Source: Aquimonas sp046318115
GTDB lineage: Bacteria; Pseudomonadota; Gammaproteobacteria; Xanthomonadales; Xanthomonadaceae
DNA length: 64,000 bases
Direction: 5' to 3'
Assembly: GCA_046318115.1 (NCBI GenBank)
Contig: JBKCVA010000157.1
Span: forward strand, 1 to 64,000
The translations under genes were made by a program, and so were the position numbers. Under the pieces are notes generated by a model that was not told the origin of the DNA, made no database searches, and saw only the letters and a list, made by a program, of their open reading frames with translations. Numbering within the stretch: the stretch's first letter is position 1; each line of letters opens with the position of its first letter. Below, piece by piece: positions 26,283 through 35,243 of the stretch.

Positions 26283-27608
26283 TCGCCCATTCGCCCGCTG
26301 CCCTGCAAAGTCACGGATCGCGCTTTGGCCGCGCTGGCGCTGTCCGGGCCTTGGAACGCAGAGGCCATCGAGTCGCGTTGGCGTGCGGCCTGGCCCGAGG
26401 CCTCGGCTTGGCATGGGCTGCTTGATGCCATGCTCGACGCCATTCCCGAGGTCACCGCCGCACGGCTGTCGACCAAGGATCTGGCCGCATGGATTCAAGC
26501 GCATGCCGGGCTGGTCAGCATGCCGGCTTGTGAGTCAATGCGGGGAGCTGCTCGTGTGCCTTTCGCAGCGGCGCGCCCGCAGCGACCGATCCGCTGGCAG
26601 CTGTCCTTAGCGGCCGCACCCGCAGGCAAGTTCGACTTCGCGCCGCCAGTGTCCAGCCTGTCGGAACTGGCCGAGCGCCTGAGGCTCAGCGAAGGCGAAC
26701 TCGACTGGTTGCGCGCGCGCTATCGAGGTCCTGCCCACTACCGGCTGCGTCTTATTCCTCGGTCCGACGGTCGGATGCGACTGTTGGAGATTCCCAAGGC
26801 CCGGCTGAAGCGGGTGCAGCGGCAGCTCCTGCGCGAACTCTTGCCCGCTTCGGCCGGCTCGGCGCATGCGCATGGCTTCGTGCCCGGGCGCTCGGCGATC
26901 ACGCATGCACGCCAGCACTGTGGCCGCGGCAGCCTTCTGCAGCTGGATCTGCGCGACTGGTTTGCAAGCATCAGCCTACCGCGCGTGCGCAGTCTGTTTC
27001 TCGATCTCGGCTACCCGCTTGAGGTGGCCGAAGCCCTGGCCCAGCTCTGCACCGTTCGCCTCGATGCGGCCGCGCTGGCGCAGCTGCCCGCTGCGCTGCG
27101 CATGGCCATGCGCGATCGTCGACTGCCGCAGGGCGCGCCGACCTCTCCCGCGCTGGCCAATCTGTGTGCGCTTGCGCTCGATCGTCGACTTGCCGCGTAC
27201 GCCGCGGCGGCAGGCTGGCGCTACAGCCGCTACGCCGACGACCTGGTGTTCTCAAGCGATGCGCCGTCTGGTCCGGACATGCGCCGCGCGCTGCCGACCA
27301 TCGAACGCATCCTGCGCGACGAAGGTTTCGCTCCGAATCCGGCCAAGACCCGGATTCAATCGCAGGGTCAGCGCCAGCAGGTGACGGGCATCGTCACCAA
27401 CAGCCGTCTATCGTTGGCCCGAGACGCCTTCGATCTCCTGAAAGCGGAGGTGCACGCCTGGTGCTTGGGGCGGGAGCGCATCGACGCGGGCGAGACGCGG
27501 GATCTGGCGCTCTTGCGCTTGCACGGACGGCTGGGGTGGCTGCGGCAGCTGAACCCAGCACGCGCTGAGCGGCTGCTTTCATTGCTGCGCGATGCCGGTC
27601 TGAGCTGA
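26277..27608 (+). CDS. Retron-type reverse transcriptase
   Basis: A 443-residue protein if started at GTG 26277, which has GAGG 5 nt upstream; GTG 26169 lies inside a hairpin and has no ribosome site. Residues 1-140 are a helical N-terminal extension with no motif I know. Residues 150-440 are the polymerase: HGFVPGRSAI, motif A LDLRDWF (Asp224), LPQGAPTSP (283-291), active site YADD (319-322), PNPAKTRI and VTGIVTN. The retron-specific motifs are both visible: THARQH at 209-214 in the place of NAxxH (with His for Asn) and VTG at 369-371. No maturase, endonuclease or effector domain is fused. It lies between aroA and cmk. GC content and codon use resemble the neighbours, so it is an old resident. 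Confidence 0.85.
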   Translation: MSSPIRPLPCKVTDRALAALALSGPWNAEAIESRWRAAWPEASAWHGLLDAMLDAIPEVTAARLSTKDLAAWIQAHAGLVSMPACESMRGAARVPFAAARPQRPIRWQLSLAAAPAGKFDFAPPVSSLSELAERLRLSEGELDWLRARYRGPAHYRLRLIPRSDGRMRLLEIPKARLKRVQRQLLRELLPASAGSAHAHGFVPGRSAITHARQHCGRGSLLQLDLRDWFASISLPRVRSLFLDLGYPLEVAEALAQLCTVRLDAAALAQLPAALRMAMRDRRLPQGAPTSPALANLCALALDRRLAAYAAAAGWRYSRYADDLVFSSDAPSGPDMRRALPTIERILRDEGFAPNPAKTRIQSQGQRQQVTGIVTNSRLSLARDAFDLLKAEVHAWCLGRERIDAGETRDLALLRLHGRLGWLRQLNPARAERLLSLLRDAGLS

Positions 27609-27686
27609 TCCTGGACCTCAGCCCCGCGGTGAGCTCTTAGCACTTCTCGCCTCGCCCAATCAGAGCTGCCCCGTTAGACTTCGCGG

Positions 27687-28367
27687 ATGACTACGAATGC
27701 CCAGACCCCGCCGCCTGTCCTGACCATTGATGGCCCCTCGGGCTCCGGCAAGGGCACGGTGGCGAGGGCGGTGGCCCGTCACTTGGGGTGGCACTTCCTG
27801 GATTCCGGCGCGCTGTATCGAGCCGTCGGCCTTGCGGCCGGCTGGCATGACCTCGATCTCAGCGATGCCGGCGCGCTGGAACGGCTGGCGAGGGAGACCC
27901 AGGTGCACTTCGAAGAGCGCCAGGGCGGCGAGCCGCGGGTGTTCGTTGATGGCGTCGACGCCACCGATGAGTTGCGCACGGAGACGGCCGGCGCAGCCGC
28001 CTCGGCAATCGCCGCGCTGCCGCCTGTGCGCGCGGCCCTGTTCGACAAGCAGCGCGACTTCCGGCGCGCGCCCGGTCTGGTCGCCGACGGTCGTGACATG
28101 GGCACCGTGATCTTTCCCGATGCTCCGTACAAGGTCTTTCTGACCGCCAGCGCCGCCGAGCGCGCCGAGCGTCGCTATAAGCAGTTGAAGGATAAGGGTC
28201 TTGCGGTTACACTCGCCGGTCTGCTGAAGGAGATTGTCGCGCGTGACGCGCGTGACGCCGAACGTACCGTGGCCCCCCTGAAGCCCGCAGCCGATGCGGT
28301 CCTCATCGATTCCACCGGCGTTCCCGTCGACACGGTGATTGAACGCGTGCTCGCTGTGCTGCGCTGA
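27687..28367 (+). CDS. cmk: Cytidylate kinase
   Basis: A 226-residue P-loop kinase that phosphorylates CMP and dCMP. Walker A is GPSGSGKG (residues 16-23), followed by DSGALYRAV (the CMP-site DSGA motif), VADGRDMGTVIFPDA, and the lid arginines in RYKQLK and RDARDAERTVAPL. Length is normal. First gene after the reverse transcriptase (78-bp gap) and upstream of rpsA, the usual cmk-rpsA order. Confidence 0.95.
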   Translation: MTTNAQTPPPVLTIDGPSGSGKGTVARAVARHLGWHFLDSGALYRAVGLAAGWHDLDLSDAGALERLARETQVHFEERQGGEPRVFVDGVDATDELRTETAGAAASAIAALPPVRAALFDKQRDFRRAPGLVADGRDMGTVIFPDAPYKVFLTASAAERAERRYKQLKDKGLAVTLAGLLKEIVARDARDAERTVAPLKPAADAVLIDSTGVPVDTVIERVLAVLR

Positions 28368-28577
28368 TCGGCGCCGCCTGACGGGCCTGCTTCCACCGCG
28401 ACGCCTGACTTCCCCGACCGCGGAAACCCGAAGCCCCGAGCCATGATGGCGAGGGATCAACCACAGATGTCCAAGCGCCATCCGATCCGTCGGGCGGCTC
28501 GAAGGGCATCGCACAGCCGGTGGCCGGCGCAAGTTTTGGCGCGTCAGGCCGTGTGTCCAACCTGGAAATTCACCCCC

Positions 28578-30251
28578 ATGACCGAAAGTTTTGCTGAACT
28601 GTTCGAGCAGAGCGAAAAGCTCTCCAAGCTCAAGCCGGGCGCCATCGTTGTCGGCACCATCGTCGAGATCCGCTCCGACGTGGTCGTCGTCAATGCCGGC
28701 CTGAAGTCCGAAGGCATCGTCCCGATCGAGCAGTTCAAGAACGAGCAGGGCGAGCTCGAAGTCGCCGTCGGCGACGAAGTCAAGGTCGCACTCGATTCGC
28801 TCGAGAACGGCTTCGGCGAGACCGTCCTCTCCCGCGAGAAGGCCAAGCGCTCCCTGGTGTGGGACGAGCTCGAGGAAGCCCTCGAAGCCAACGCCACCAT
28901 CACCGGCCGGATCAGCGGCAAGGTCAAGGGCGGTTTCACCGTCGACATCAAGGACGTCCGCGCTTTCCTGCCGGGCTCGCTGGTTGACGTGCGCCCCGTG
29001 CGCGACCCGGTGTACCTGGAAGGCAAGGACATCGAGTTCAAGATCATCAAGCTCGACCGCAAGCGCAACAACGTCGTCGTCTCCCGCCGCGCGGTGGTCG
29101 AGAGCGAGTACAGCGCCGAGCGTGAGCAGCTGCTGGAGCGCCTGCAGGAGAACGCGGTCGTCAAGGGTGTGGTCAAGAACCTCACCGACTACGGCGCCTT
29201 CGTGGACCTCGGCGGCATCGACGGCCTGCTGCACATCACCGACATGGCGTGGAAGCGCGTGCGTCATCCGTCCGAAGTCGTCAACGTTGGCGACGAGCTG
29301 GACGTCCGCGTGCTGAAGTTCGACCGCGAGCGCAATCGCGTCAGCCTGGGCCTGAAGCAGCTGGGCGAGGATCCGTGGGAGAACATCGCCCGCCGCTACC
29401 CGAACGGCTCGCGCATCTTCGGCAAGGTCAGCAACGTCACCGACTACGGCTGCTTCGTCGAGATCGAGCCGGGCGTCGAAGGCCTGGTCCATGTCTCCGA
29501 AATGGACTGGACCAACAAGAACGTCAATCCGTCCAAGGTGGTGCAGGTCGGTGACGAGACCGAAGTCATGGTGCTGGACGTCGATGAAGAGCGTCGCCGC
29601 ATCTCGCTCGGCATCAAGCAGTGCACCTCGAACCCGTGGGAAGCCTTCGCGGCGATGCACAAGAAGGGTGACAAGGTCGAGGGCCAGATCAAGTCGATCA
29701 CCGACTTCGGCATCTTCATCGGGCTGGACGGCGGCATCGACGGCTTGGTGCACCTGTCCGACATCAGCTGGAACGCCACTGGCGAAGACATCGTCCGCAA
29801 CTTCAAGAAGGGCGAAAACGTCGAAGCCGTGGTGCTGGCCGTGGATCCGGAGCGCGAGCGCATCTCGCTGGGCATCAAGCAGCTTGAGCAGGACCCGTTC
29901 GGCCAGTTCATGGCCGCGAATCCGAAGGGCAGCATCCTGACCGGCACGGTCAAGGAAGTGGACGCGCGTGGCGCGACCATCGAGCTGGCCGACGGCATCG
30001 AGGGCTATCTGCGGGCCTCGGACATCGCCAAGGAGCGCATCGAGGACGCCACCCAGCACCTGCGCGTCGGCGACAAGGTCGAAGCCAAGTTCATCGGCAT
30101 GGACCGCAAGGGTCGTACGCTGCAGCTGTCGATCCGCGCCAAGGAAGAGGCCGACCTGCAGGACGTGCTGGACGAGTACCAGAACGCCGCTGGCGGCACC
30201 ACCAAGCTGGGCGCGCTGCTGCGCGAACAGCTGGGCAACAAGGGCGACTGA
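28578..30251 (+). CDS. rpsA: 30S ribosomal protein S1
   Basis: A 557-residue protein with six S1 (OB-fold) domains of about 75-85 residues. The last four show clear repeats ending in ISLGIKQ or equivalent (VSLGLKQLGEDPW, ISLGIKQCTSNPW, ISLGIKQLEQDPF). It binds mRNA at the 30S platform and aids translation start on structured leaders. Start at ATG 28578 (MTESFAELFEQS) is the family start; in-frame sequence back to 28443 is not conserved in type. Codon use is strongly biased to C-ending codons, as expected for a highly expressed gene. The 210-bp cmk-rpsA gap probably holds its own promoter and leader. Confidence 0.97.
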   Translation: MTESFAELFEQSEKLSKLKPGAIVVGTIVEIRSDVVVVNAGLKSEGIVPIEQFKNEQGELEVAVGDEVKVALDSLENGFGETVLSREKAKRSLVWDELEEALEANATITGRISGKVKGGFTVDIKDVRAFLPGSLVDVRPVRDPVYLEGKDIEFKIIKLDRKRNNVVVSRRAVVESEYSAEREQLLERLQENAVVKGVVKNLTDYGAFVDLGGIDGLLHITDMAWKRVRHPSEVVNVGDELDVRVLKFDRERNRVSLGLKQLGEDPWENIARRYPNGSRIFGKVSNVTDYGCFVEIEPGVEGLVHVSEMDWTNKNVNPSKVVQVGDETEVMVLDVDEERRRISLGIKQCTSNPWEAFAAMHKKGDKVEGQIKSITDFGIFIGLDGGIDGLVHLSDISWNATGEDIVRNFKKGENVEAVVLAVDPERERISLGIKQLEQDPFGQFMAANPKGSILTGTVKEVDARGATIELADGIEGYLRASDIAKERIEDATQHLRVGDKVEAKFIGMDRKGRTLQLSIRAKEEADLQDVLDEYQNAAGGTTKLGALLREQLGNKGD

Positions 30252-30262
30252 CGCCTGATCGT

Positions 30263-30296
30263 GCGCCCCGGCCATGCGCGAGCGTGGTCGGGGCGC
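30263..30296 (+). terminator. Strong hairpin after rpsA
   Basis: Twelve-bp stem with one G-U pair (arms 30263-30274 and 30285-30296) and a 10-nt loop, 11 nt after the rpsA stop. No U-run follows, so it may attenuate or protect the transcript rather than fully terminate before ihfB. Confidence 0.5.
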
Positions 30297-30446
30297 GCTG
30301 TCGAAGGGCGCGCCGTCCTGACGGTGTACTCCTTTCGATTTCCGCCCGGCGGCCGCCATCCGCGGCCGCTTGGCTTTGTCCGGGTGGCGCGGTGGCCATC
30401 CACGGACGGTCGCAGTCCTCGCGGCCTTCCCGACCTGAGCGGTTCC

Positions 30447-30740
30447 ATGACCAAGTCCGAACTCATCGAAGCCCTGGCTCGCAATCAGTCGCACCTGAAG
30501 GCCGACGACGTCGATCTTGCGGTGAAGACCCTGCTGGAACAGATGAGCACCGCGCTGGCGACCGGCGAGCGCATCGAAATCCGCGGGTTCGGCAGCTTCA
30601 GCCTGCACTTCCGGCCGCCGCGCGTGGGGCGGAATCCCAAGACCGGGGACTCTGTGTCTTTGCCGGGCAAGTATGTCCCGCACTTCAAGCCGGGCAAAGA
30701 GTTGCGCGAGCGCGTCAACGACGGCAACGCCAAGCTCTGA
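30447..30740 (+). CDS. ihfB: Integration host factor subunit beta
   Basis: A 97-residue HU/IHF-family DNA-bending protein. MTKSELIEALARNQSHL is the IHF-beta N-terminus, GERIEIRGFGSFSL the dimer core, and RPPRVGRNPKTGDSV the DNA-inserting arm with the conserved proline. It pairs with IHF-alpha, encoded elsewhere, to bend DNA at specific sites. Start at ATG 30447 gives the normal length. It sits between rpsA and lapA in the conserved gammaproteobacterial order. Confidence 0.96.
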   Translation: MTKSELIEALARNQSHLKADDVDLAVKTLLEQMSTALATGERIEIRGFGSFSLHFRPPRVGRNPKTGDSVSLPGKYVPHFKPGKELRERVNDGNAKL

Positions 30741-30818
30741 GACCCGCGAAGCGTCAGCCCGGTGCGCGACAGCGGCCGCTGCGACGTGCCCACTCTCTGG
30801 CGTGCCTACCGCCTCGTC

Positions 30819-30824
30819 TACAAT
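30819..30824 (+). promoter_or_regulatory. Possible -10 element for lapA
   Basis: TACAAT, 53 bp before the lapA start, in the 136-bp ihfB-lapA gap. No good -35 is visible at the right distance. Confidence 0.35.
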
Positions 30825-30876
30825 CTTCGGCCGCGCGGTGATCGCGCTCGCGTGAATCGCATCCTCCGGAGACCGC

Positions 30877-31152
30877 ATGCGCATCCTGCTCATCCTGCTC
30901 GCCCTGAGTCTGCTTGCCTCCGGCTTCGCGTTCGGTGCCCTCAACCCGGCGGCGGTCGGCGTCGACCTTTTTGGTCTTGAACTGAGACTGCGCCTTGGCT
31001 CTGCCCTCCTGCTGGCTACGTTCTGCGGCGCATTGGCCGCTGGCAGCGTGCTGACCGCGCTGGTGATCTTGCCTCTCAAGCGGCGCCTGCGGCGGGCCGA
31101 GGGCGAAGCGCGCGCAGTGGCCGAGCCCGGTGAGCGGACTGCCGGCGCGTGA
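30877..31152 (+). CDS. lapA: LapA family inner-membrane protein (DUF1049)
   Basis: A 91-residue protein with two membrane helices (residues 3-20 and 38-66) joined by the short VGVDLFGLELRL strand, then a basic, coiled C-terminus (LKRRLRRAEGEARAVAE). This is the LapA/YciS layout. LapA works with LapB in control of lipopolysaccharide assembly, including turnover of LpxC. It overlaps lapB by 4 bp (GTGA) and follows ihfB, as in many gammaproteobacteria. Confidence 0.88.
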   Translation: MRILLILLALSLLASGFAFGALNPAAVGVDLFGLELRLRLGSALLLATFCGALAAGSVLTALVILPLKRRLRRAEGEARAVAEPGERTAGA

Positions 31153-32321
31153 GCGAATTCCTGCTGCTGTTTCTGCTGCTCCCGGTTGCCATGGCCTGGG
31201 GCTGGTTCGCGGGGCGACGCGCCGCCGAGCGCGCAGGCGGACGTCGTGTCAGCCGGCTGTCGACCCGCTACTTCCGTGGTCTCAACTACCTGCTCAACGA
31301 GCAGCCCGACAAGGCGATCGAGGTTTTCCTGCAGATCGCCGAAGTCGACAGCGACACGGTGGAGACGCATTTCGCCCTGGGCAACTTGTTCCGCCGTCGC
31401 GGCGAGGTCGATCGGGCCATCCGTATCCACCAGAATCTGATCGAGCGAACCACGCTCACTGACGAACAGCGCGTGCAGGCGGTACTGGAACTCGGCGAGG
31501 ACTACATGCGCGCCGGTCTGCTCGACCGTGCCGAGACGCTTTTCGCCGATCTAGTCCGGCTCGGCGAGCAGGCGCCGCAGGCGCTGCGCCACCTGCTGGT
31601 GATCTACCAGGCCGAGCGCGACTGGGAAAAGGCGATCGAACACGCCCAGCGTCTGGAGGCGGCCACTGGCGAGCCCACCGGTCGGCTGGTGGCGCATTTT
31701 CACTGCGAGCTGGCCGACCGCGCCCGCCGACAGGGGCGCATCGCAGAAGCGCGTGCGCATCTCGCTGAAGCCCATGCGGCCGAGGCCAACTTCGTCCGTG
31801 CCGGCCTGATCGAGGGGCAGATCGAGCTCGCCGATGGCCGCGATGCACTGGCCGTGCGGGCGTTCGAGCGTGTTGCCCGCCACGATCCCGACGTGCTGCC
31901 GGAGGTGCTGAAGCCGCTGCTCGGCGTATACGAGCGCCAGGGCGAGCGGGCGCGGGCGAGGGCCTTCCTCGCCGAAATGAGTGAGCGCTATGCAGGTGTG
32001 GCGCCCGTGCTCGCGCTGGCGCGCCTTATCCGAGAGGACGAAGGCGATTGCGCGGCGGTCGAATACCTAAGCGAGGTCCTGCGCCAACGTCCCTCGGTGA
32101 AGGGGCAGGTGGCTCTCATCGAACTCGGCACCGCGCGCCCGCCCGAAGAGGCGATGCCGATCCTGCGCGTGCTGGAGCAGACCACCGGGCATCTGGCATC
32201 CAGTGTCCTGACCTATCGCTGCAACCGCTGCGGCTTCGGTGCGCGTCAGCACCATTGGCAGTGCCCGAGCTGCAAGAACTGGAGCAGCGTCCGTCCGATC
32301 CACGGACCCAGCGGCGACTGA
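31149..32321 (+). CDS. lapB: Lipopolysaccharide assembly protein LapB (YciM)
   Basis: A 390-residue protein, GTG start set by the overlap with lapA. Residues 2-20 form the membrane anchor (FLLLFLLLPVAMAWGWFAG); about 50-340 are tetratricopeptide repeats (RYFRGLNYLLNEQPDKAIEVF, HFALGNLFRRRGEVDRAIRIH); the C-terminus is a rubredoxin-like metal site, CNRC at 358-361 and CPSC at 372-375. LapB binds FtsH to tune LpxC levels and so lipid A synthesis. The stop overlaps the start of the next gene by one base, tying it to a polysaccharide operon. Confidence 0.94.
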   Translation: MSEFLLLFLLLPVAMAWGWFAGRRAAERAGGRRVSRLSTRYFRGLNYLLNEQPDKAIEVFLQIAEVDSDTVETHFALGNLFRRRGEVDRAIRIHQNLIERTTLTDEQRVQAVLELGEDYMRAGLLDRAETLFADLVRLGEQAPQALRHLLVIYQAERDWEKAIEHAQRLEAATGEPTGRLVAHFHCELADRARRQGRIAEARAHLAEAHAAEANFVRAGLIEGQIELADGRDALAVRAFERVARHDPDVLPEVLKPLLGVYERQGERARARAFLAEMSERYAGVAPVLALARLIREDEGDCAAVEYLSEVLRQRPSVKGQVALIELGTARPPEEAMPILRVLEQTTGHLASSVLTYRCNRCGFGARQHHWQCPSCKNWSSVRPIHGPSGD

Positions 32322-33334
32322 TGCTGGCCCAGGTCGTCCCATTCGGATCGCCGGCCATGGCGGCACTGCTTGCGGCGGTGGCGTTGACCTCGTCAGGTCT
32401 CTGCCGTCTGGCCTTGGTCTACGCGCAGCACCGCGGGCTGCTCGATGCGCCCGGGCGGCGTCGATCGCACCATCAGATCACGCCGCGCGGCGGTGGCGTC
32501 AGCTTCGTGTTCGTGGTCGCGCTGCTCGCGCCGCTGCTGCTGCCCGACCTGCAGACGGCGCTGTCTTTCAGTCTCGGCCTGCTGGCGATCGGTGCGATCG
32601 GCTGGTGGGATGACCATCGGCCGCTGTCGGCGCGGCTCAGGCTGCTCGTGCACGTCCTCGCATCGGTCCAGTTCCTGTGGCTGATCCAGGGCTTGCCGAC
32701 CGATTTCGCCACGCTGCTGCAGTTCGGGCTCAGCCTGTTCTGGCTGGTCATGCTGGTGAACTTCTGGAACTTCATCGACGGCATCAACGGCCTCGCTTCC
32801 CTGCAGGCGCTGATCGCGTCGGGCCTGTATGCGGGGCTCGCGCAGGCGGCCGGCCTTTCGGGGGCCGCGCTGCTGATGCTCGCGCTGTCCGTGGCCGTCA
32901 TGGGCTTCCTGCCCTACAACCTGCCACAGGCGAGGATGTTCATGGGCGATGTCGGCAGCGGCGCTCTGGGGTTCGCGCTCGGCGCGTTCGCGCTGATGCT
33001 GCTGCCGAGCGTGCGCGAACCCTGGCTGCTTTTGCTGCCGGTGGCGGCGGTGCTGGTGGACGCAGGGCTGACCCTGGCCAAGCGGATCCTGCTCGGACGC
33101 CGCTGGTATGCTGCGCATCGGGAACATCTCTACCAGTGGTGGGTCCGACGCGGTGCCAGCCACGTGCGCGTCAGCCTGGCCTATGCGGCCTTCAGTCTCC
33201 TGGTCATCCTGCCCTCCATGATCCTTGCCCTCGAACGCCCCGAGCTGCGCCTGCCGATCCTGATCGGCGCCTATGCGCTGGCGGCAGTGCTGTGGCAGTG
33301 GGGCAGGGCGCGCCTGCGCCGGAGGCCGCGCTGA
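32321..33334 (+). CDS. WecA/MraY-family polyprenyl-phosphate glycosyl-1-phosphate transferase
   Basis: A 337-residue protein with about ten membrane helices. Family motifs are WWDDHRPL (the Mg-binding Asp pair), NFWNFIDGINGLA and MFMGDVGSGALGF, with HREHLYQWW near the cytoplasmic C-terminal loop. Enzymes of this type move a sugar-1-phosphate from a UDP-sugar to undecaprenyl phosphate and so start O-antigen or capsule units. NFWNFIDGINGLA and the dehydratase gene downstream fit the WbpL-like group that transfers modified GlcNAc derivatives (inference). Coupled by TGATG overlaps to lapB before it and the CapD-like gene after it. Confidence 0.87.
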   Translation: MLAQVVPFGSPAMAALLAAVALTSSGLCRLALVYAQHRGLLDAPGRRRSHHQITPRGGGVSFVFVVALLAPLLLPDLQTALSFSLGLLAIGAIGWWDDHRPLSARLRLLVHVLASVQFLWLIQGLPTDFATLLQFGLSLFWLVMLVNFWNFIDGINGLASLQALIASGLYAGLAQAAGLSGAALLMLALSVAVMGFLPYNLPQARMFMGDVGSGALGFALGAFALMLLPSVREPWLLLLPVAAVLVDAGLTLAKRILLGRRWYAAHREHLYQWWVRRGASHVRVSLAYAAFSLLVILPSMILALERPELRLPILIGAYALAAVLWQWGRARLRRRPR

Positions 33335-35220
33335 TGGTCAGCCGCGTGGCGGGCTTGATCGGCCGGGTGCATCCGCGGCTCGCGGTGGTGCTCCACGATC
33401 TTCTGATGGTCTGGGCGGCGTGGCTGATCTCCAACGCCTTGCGCTTCAGCCTTGCACCGAACGCGCCACCGTTCACGCTGTTTCCGCCGGAATTGCCCGT
33501 GGTTCTGTTGGCACAAGGCGCGGTGCTCTGGTGGACCGGCCTGTACCGGGGGCTGTGGCGCTTCGCCAGCCTGCCCGACCTCTGGAACATCGCCCGCGCC
33601 TGTCTGTTCGGTGCACTGGCGGTGTTCAGCGCGCTGTTCCTGCTGACCCGTCTGGAGAACGTGCCTAGGACGGTCCTCGCTCTGTACCCGCTGACCTTGC
33701 TGGTCTGCCTCGGCGCGCCGCGCTGGCTCTATCGCTTCTGGAAGGACAGCCGCTACGGCGGAGCACCGCGTCTGCAGCCGCTGCGGGTGTTGGTGATTGG
33801 CGCCGGCAGCGCGGGTGAGGCGCTGGTGCGGGATCTGCGTCGCGAGGGGCGCTTCCGTCCTGTTGGCCTGATCGACGACAACCGCGCTCTGCGCGGGGCG
33901 AAGGTGCAGGGCGTGCCCGTGCTGGGGGATCTCGATCAGCTCGCCCAGATCGCTCGCGAGGTCGCCGCGGAGATGCTGCTGATCGCGATGCCCTCGGCCG
34001 GCAATCAGCAGATGCAGCGCGCCGTCGAACGCTGCGAGGACAGTGGCCTGCCGTTCCGCACCGTGCCGCGGCTGCAGGACGTCATTGAAGGACGATCGAG
34101 CTTCAACCAGCTCAAGGAAGTCGCGATCGAGGATCTGCTCGGCCGCGATCCGGTGGCGCTCGACTGGACGGCAATCCGCACCGGACTGTCCGGCAGGTGC
34201 GTTCTGGTCAGCGGCGGTGGCGGTTCGATCGGTTCGGAGCTGTGCCGGCAGGTCGCGCGGCTCGGCGTGTCCTCGCTGATCGTGCTGGAACAGTCGGAGT
34301 ACAACCTCTATCGCGTCGAACAGGAGCTCCGCGCCGAGTTCCCCGAGCTGCTGGTGGTGCCCGTGCTGGGCGACTGCGGTGATCCGGCGGTGGCCGAGTT
34401 CGCCCTGTCCGAGTACCGGCCGGAATTGGTCTTCCATGCCGCCGCCTACAAGCATGTGCCCCTGCTTGAGGGCATGGTTCGCGAGGCCGTGCGCAACAAC
34501 GTGCTGTCCACCCAAGTGCTGGCCCAGGCCGCTCTGCGTCATGGCGTCGGCAGCTTCGTCTTGATCAGTTCCGACAAGGCGGTGAATCCGGCGAACGTGA
34601 TGGGCGCCAGCAAACGGCTGGCCGAGCTGCTGTGCCAGACGCTCCATGGGCAGGGCGGCACACGTTTCGTCACCGTGCGTTTCGGCAACGTGCTCGACTC
34701 CGCCGGCAGCGTGGTGCCCTTGTTCCGCGATCAGATCCGGCGCGGCGGACCGGTGACGGTCACGCATCCGGAAATCACCCGCTACTTCATGACCATTCCC
34801 GAGGCCTGCCAGCTCATCCTGCAGGCGGTCACCCTGGGCGAGGGCGGCGAGATCTTCGCCCTCGACATGGGCCAGCCGGTGAAGATCCACTACCTTGCCG
34901 AGCAGATGATCCGGCTCGCCGGCAAGCGCCCGGGCGAGGATATCCGCATCCAGTTCACCGGTCTTCGCCCCGGGGAGAAGCTCTTCGAGGAGTTGTTCCA
35001 CCCGCAGGAGGACTACCAGCCCACGCGCCATCCGAAAATCATGCTCGCGCAACCGCGTGAGCTGGCTGCACAGTCCATCCAGCAGCAGCTTCTGCGCCTG
35101 CGCCAGGCCAGTCAGCAGTACGACTCGGGGCAGATGCTGGAGATCCTGCAGCAGCTGGTGCCCGAGTTCCGTCGCAGCGAAGCGTCCTCCCGCGTAGTGC
35201 CGATGCACCGCGTTTCCTGA
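33334..35220 (+). CDS. CapD/WbpM-like nucleotide-sugar 4,6-dehydratase
   Basis: A 628-residue protein. Residues 15-125 hold four membrane helices; 145-270 form a first Rossmann-like domain (VLVIGAGSAGEALVRDL); 290-560 are the catalytic short-chain dehydrogenase: GGGGSIGSELCRQV for NAD(P), AAAYKHVPLLEG, SSDKAVNPANVMGASKR and FGNVLDSAGSVVPLF. The family replaces the YxxxK tyrosine with Met (MGASK). These enzymes convert UDP-GlcNAc to a 4-keto-6-deoxy sugar for surface polysaccharides. Start at ATG 33334 overlaps the WecA-like stop; 23 bp separate it from galU. Confidence 0.9.
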   Translation: MVSRVAGLIGRVHPRLAVVLHDLLMVWAAWLISNALRFSLAPNAPPFTLFPPELPVVLLAQGAVLWWTGLYRGLWRFASLPDLWNIARACLFGALAVFSALFLLTRLENVPRTVLALYPLTLLVCLGAPRWLYRFWKDSRYGGAPRLQPLRVLVIGAGSAGEALVRDLRREGRFRPVGLIDDNRALRGAKVQGVPVLGDLDQLAQIAREVAAEMLLIAMPSAGNQQMQRAVERCEDSGLPFRTVPRLQDVIEGRSSFNQLKEVAIEDLLGRDPVALDWTAIRTGLSGRCVLVSGGGGSIGSELCRQVARLGVSSLIVLEQSEYNLYRVEQELRAEFPELLVVPVLGDCGDPAVAEFALSEYRPELVFHAAAYKHVPLLEGMVREAVRNNVLSTQVLAQAALRHGVGSFVLISSDKAVNPANVMGASKRLAELLCQTLHGQGGTRFVTVRFGNVLDSAGSVVPLFRDQIRRGGPVTVTHPEITRYFMTIPEACQLILQAVTLGEGGEIFALDMGQPVKIHYLAEQMIRLAGKRPGEDIRIQFTGLRPGEKLFEELFHPQEDYQPTRHPKIMLAQPRELAAQSIQQQLLRLRQASQQYDSGQMLEILQQLVPEFRRSEASSRVVPMHRVS

Positions 35221-35243
35221 CCATCGATCTCCAGTCCACATCC

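Noticed and set aside
26277..27608. Group II intron or diversity-generating retroelement RT
   Set aside because: No maturase or HNH domain, no domain V, no Avd gene and no template/variable repeat pair nearby; retron VTG is present.
27660..31430. A 1256-codon minus-strand open frame opposite cmk, rpsA and ihfB
   Set aside because: Shadow of certain conserved genes; composition is typical of high-GC antisense frames.
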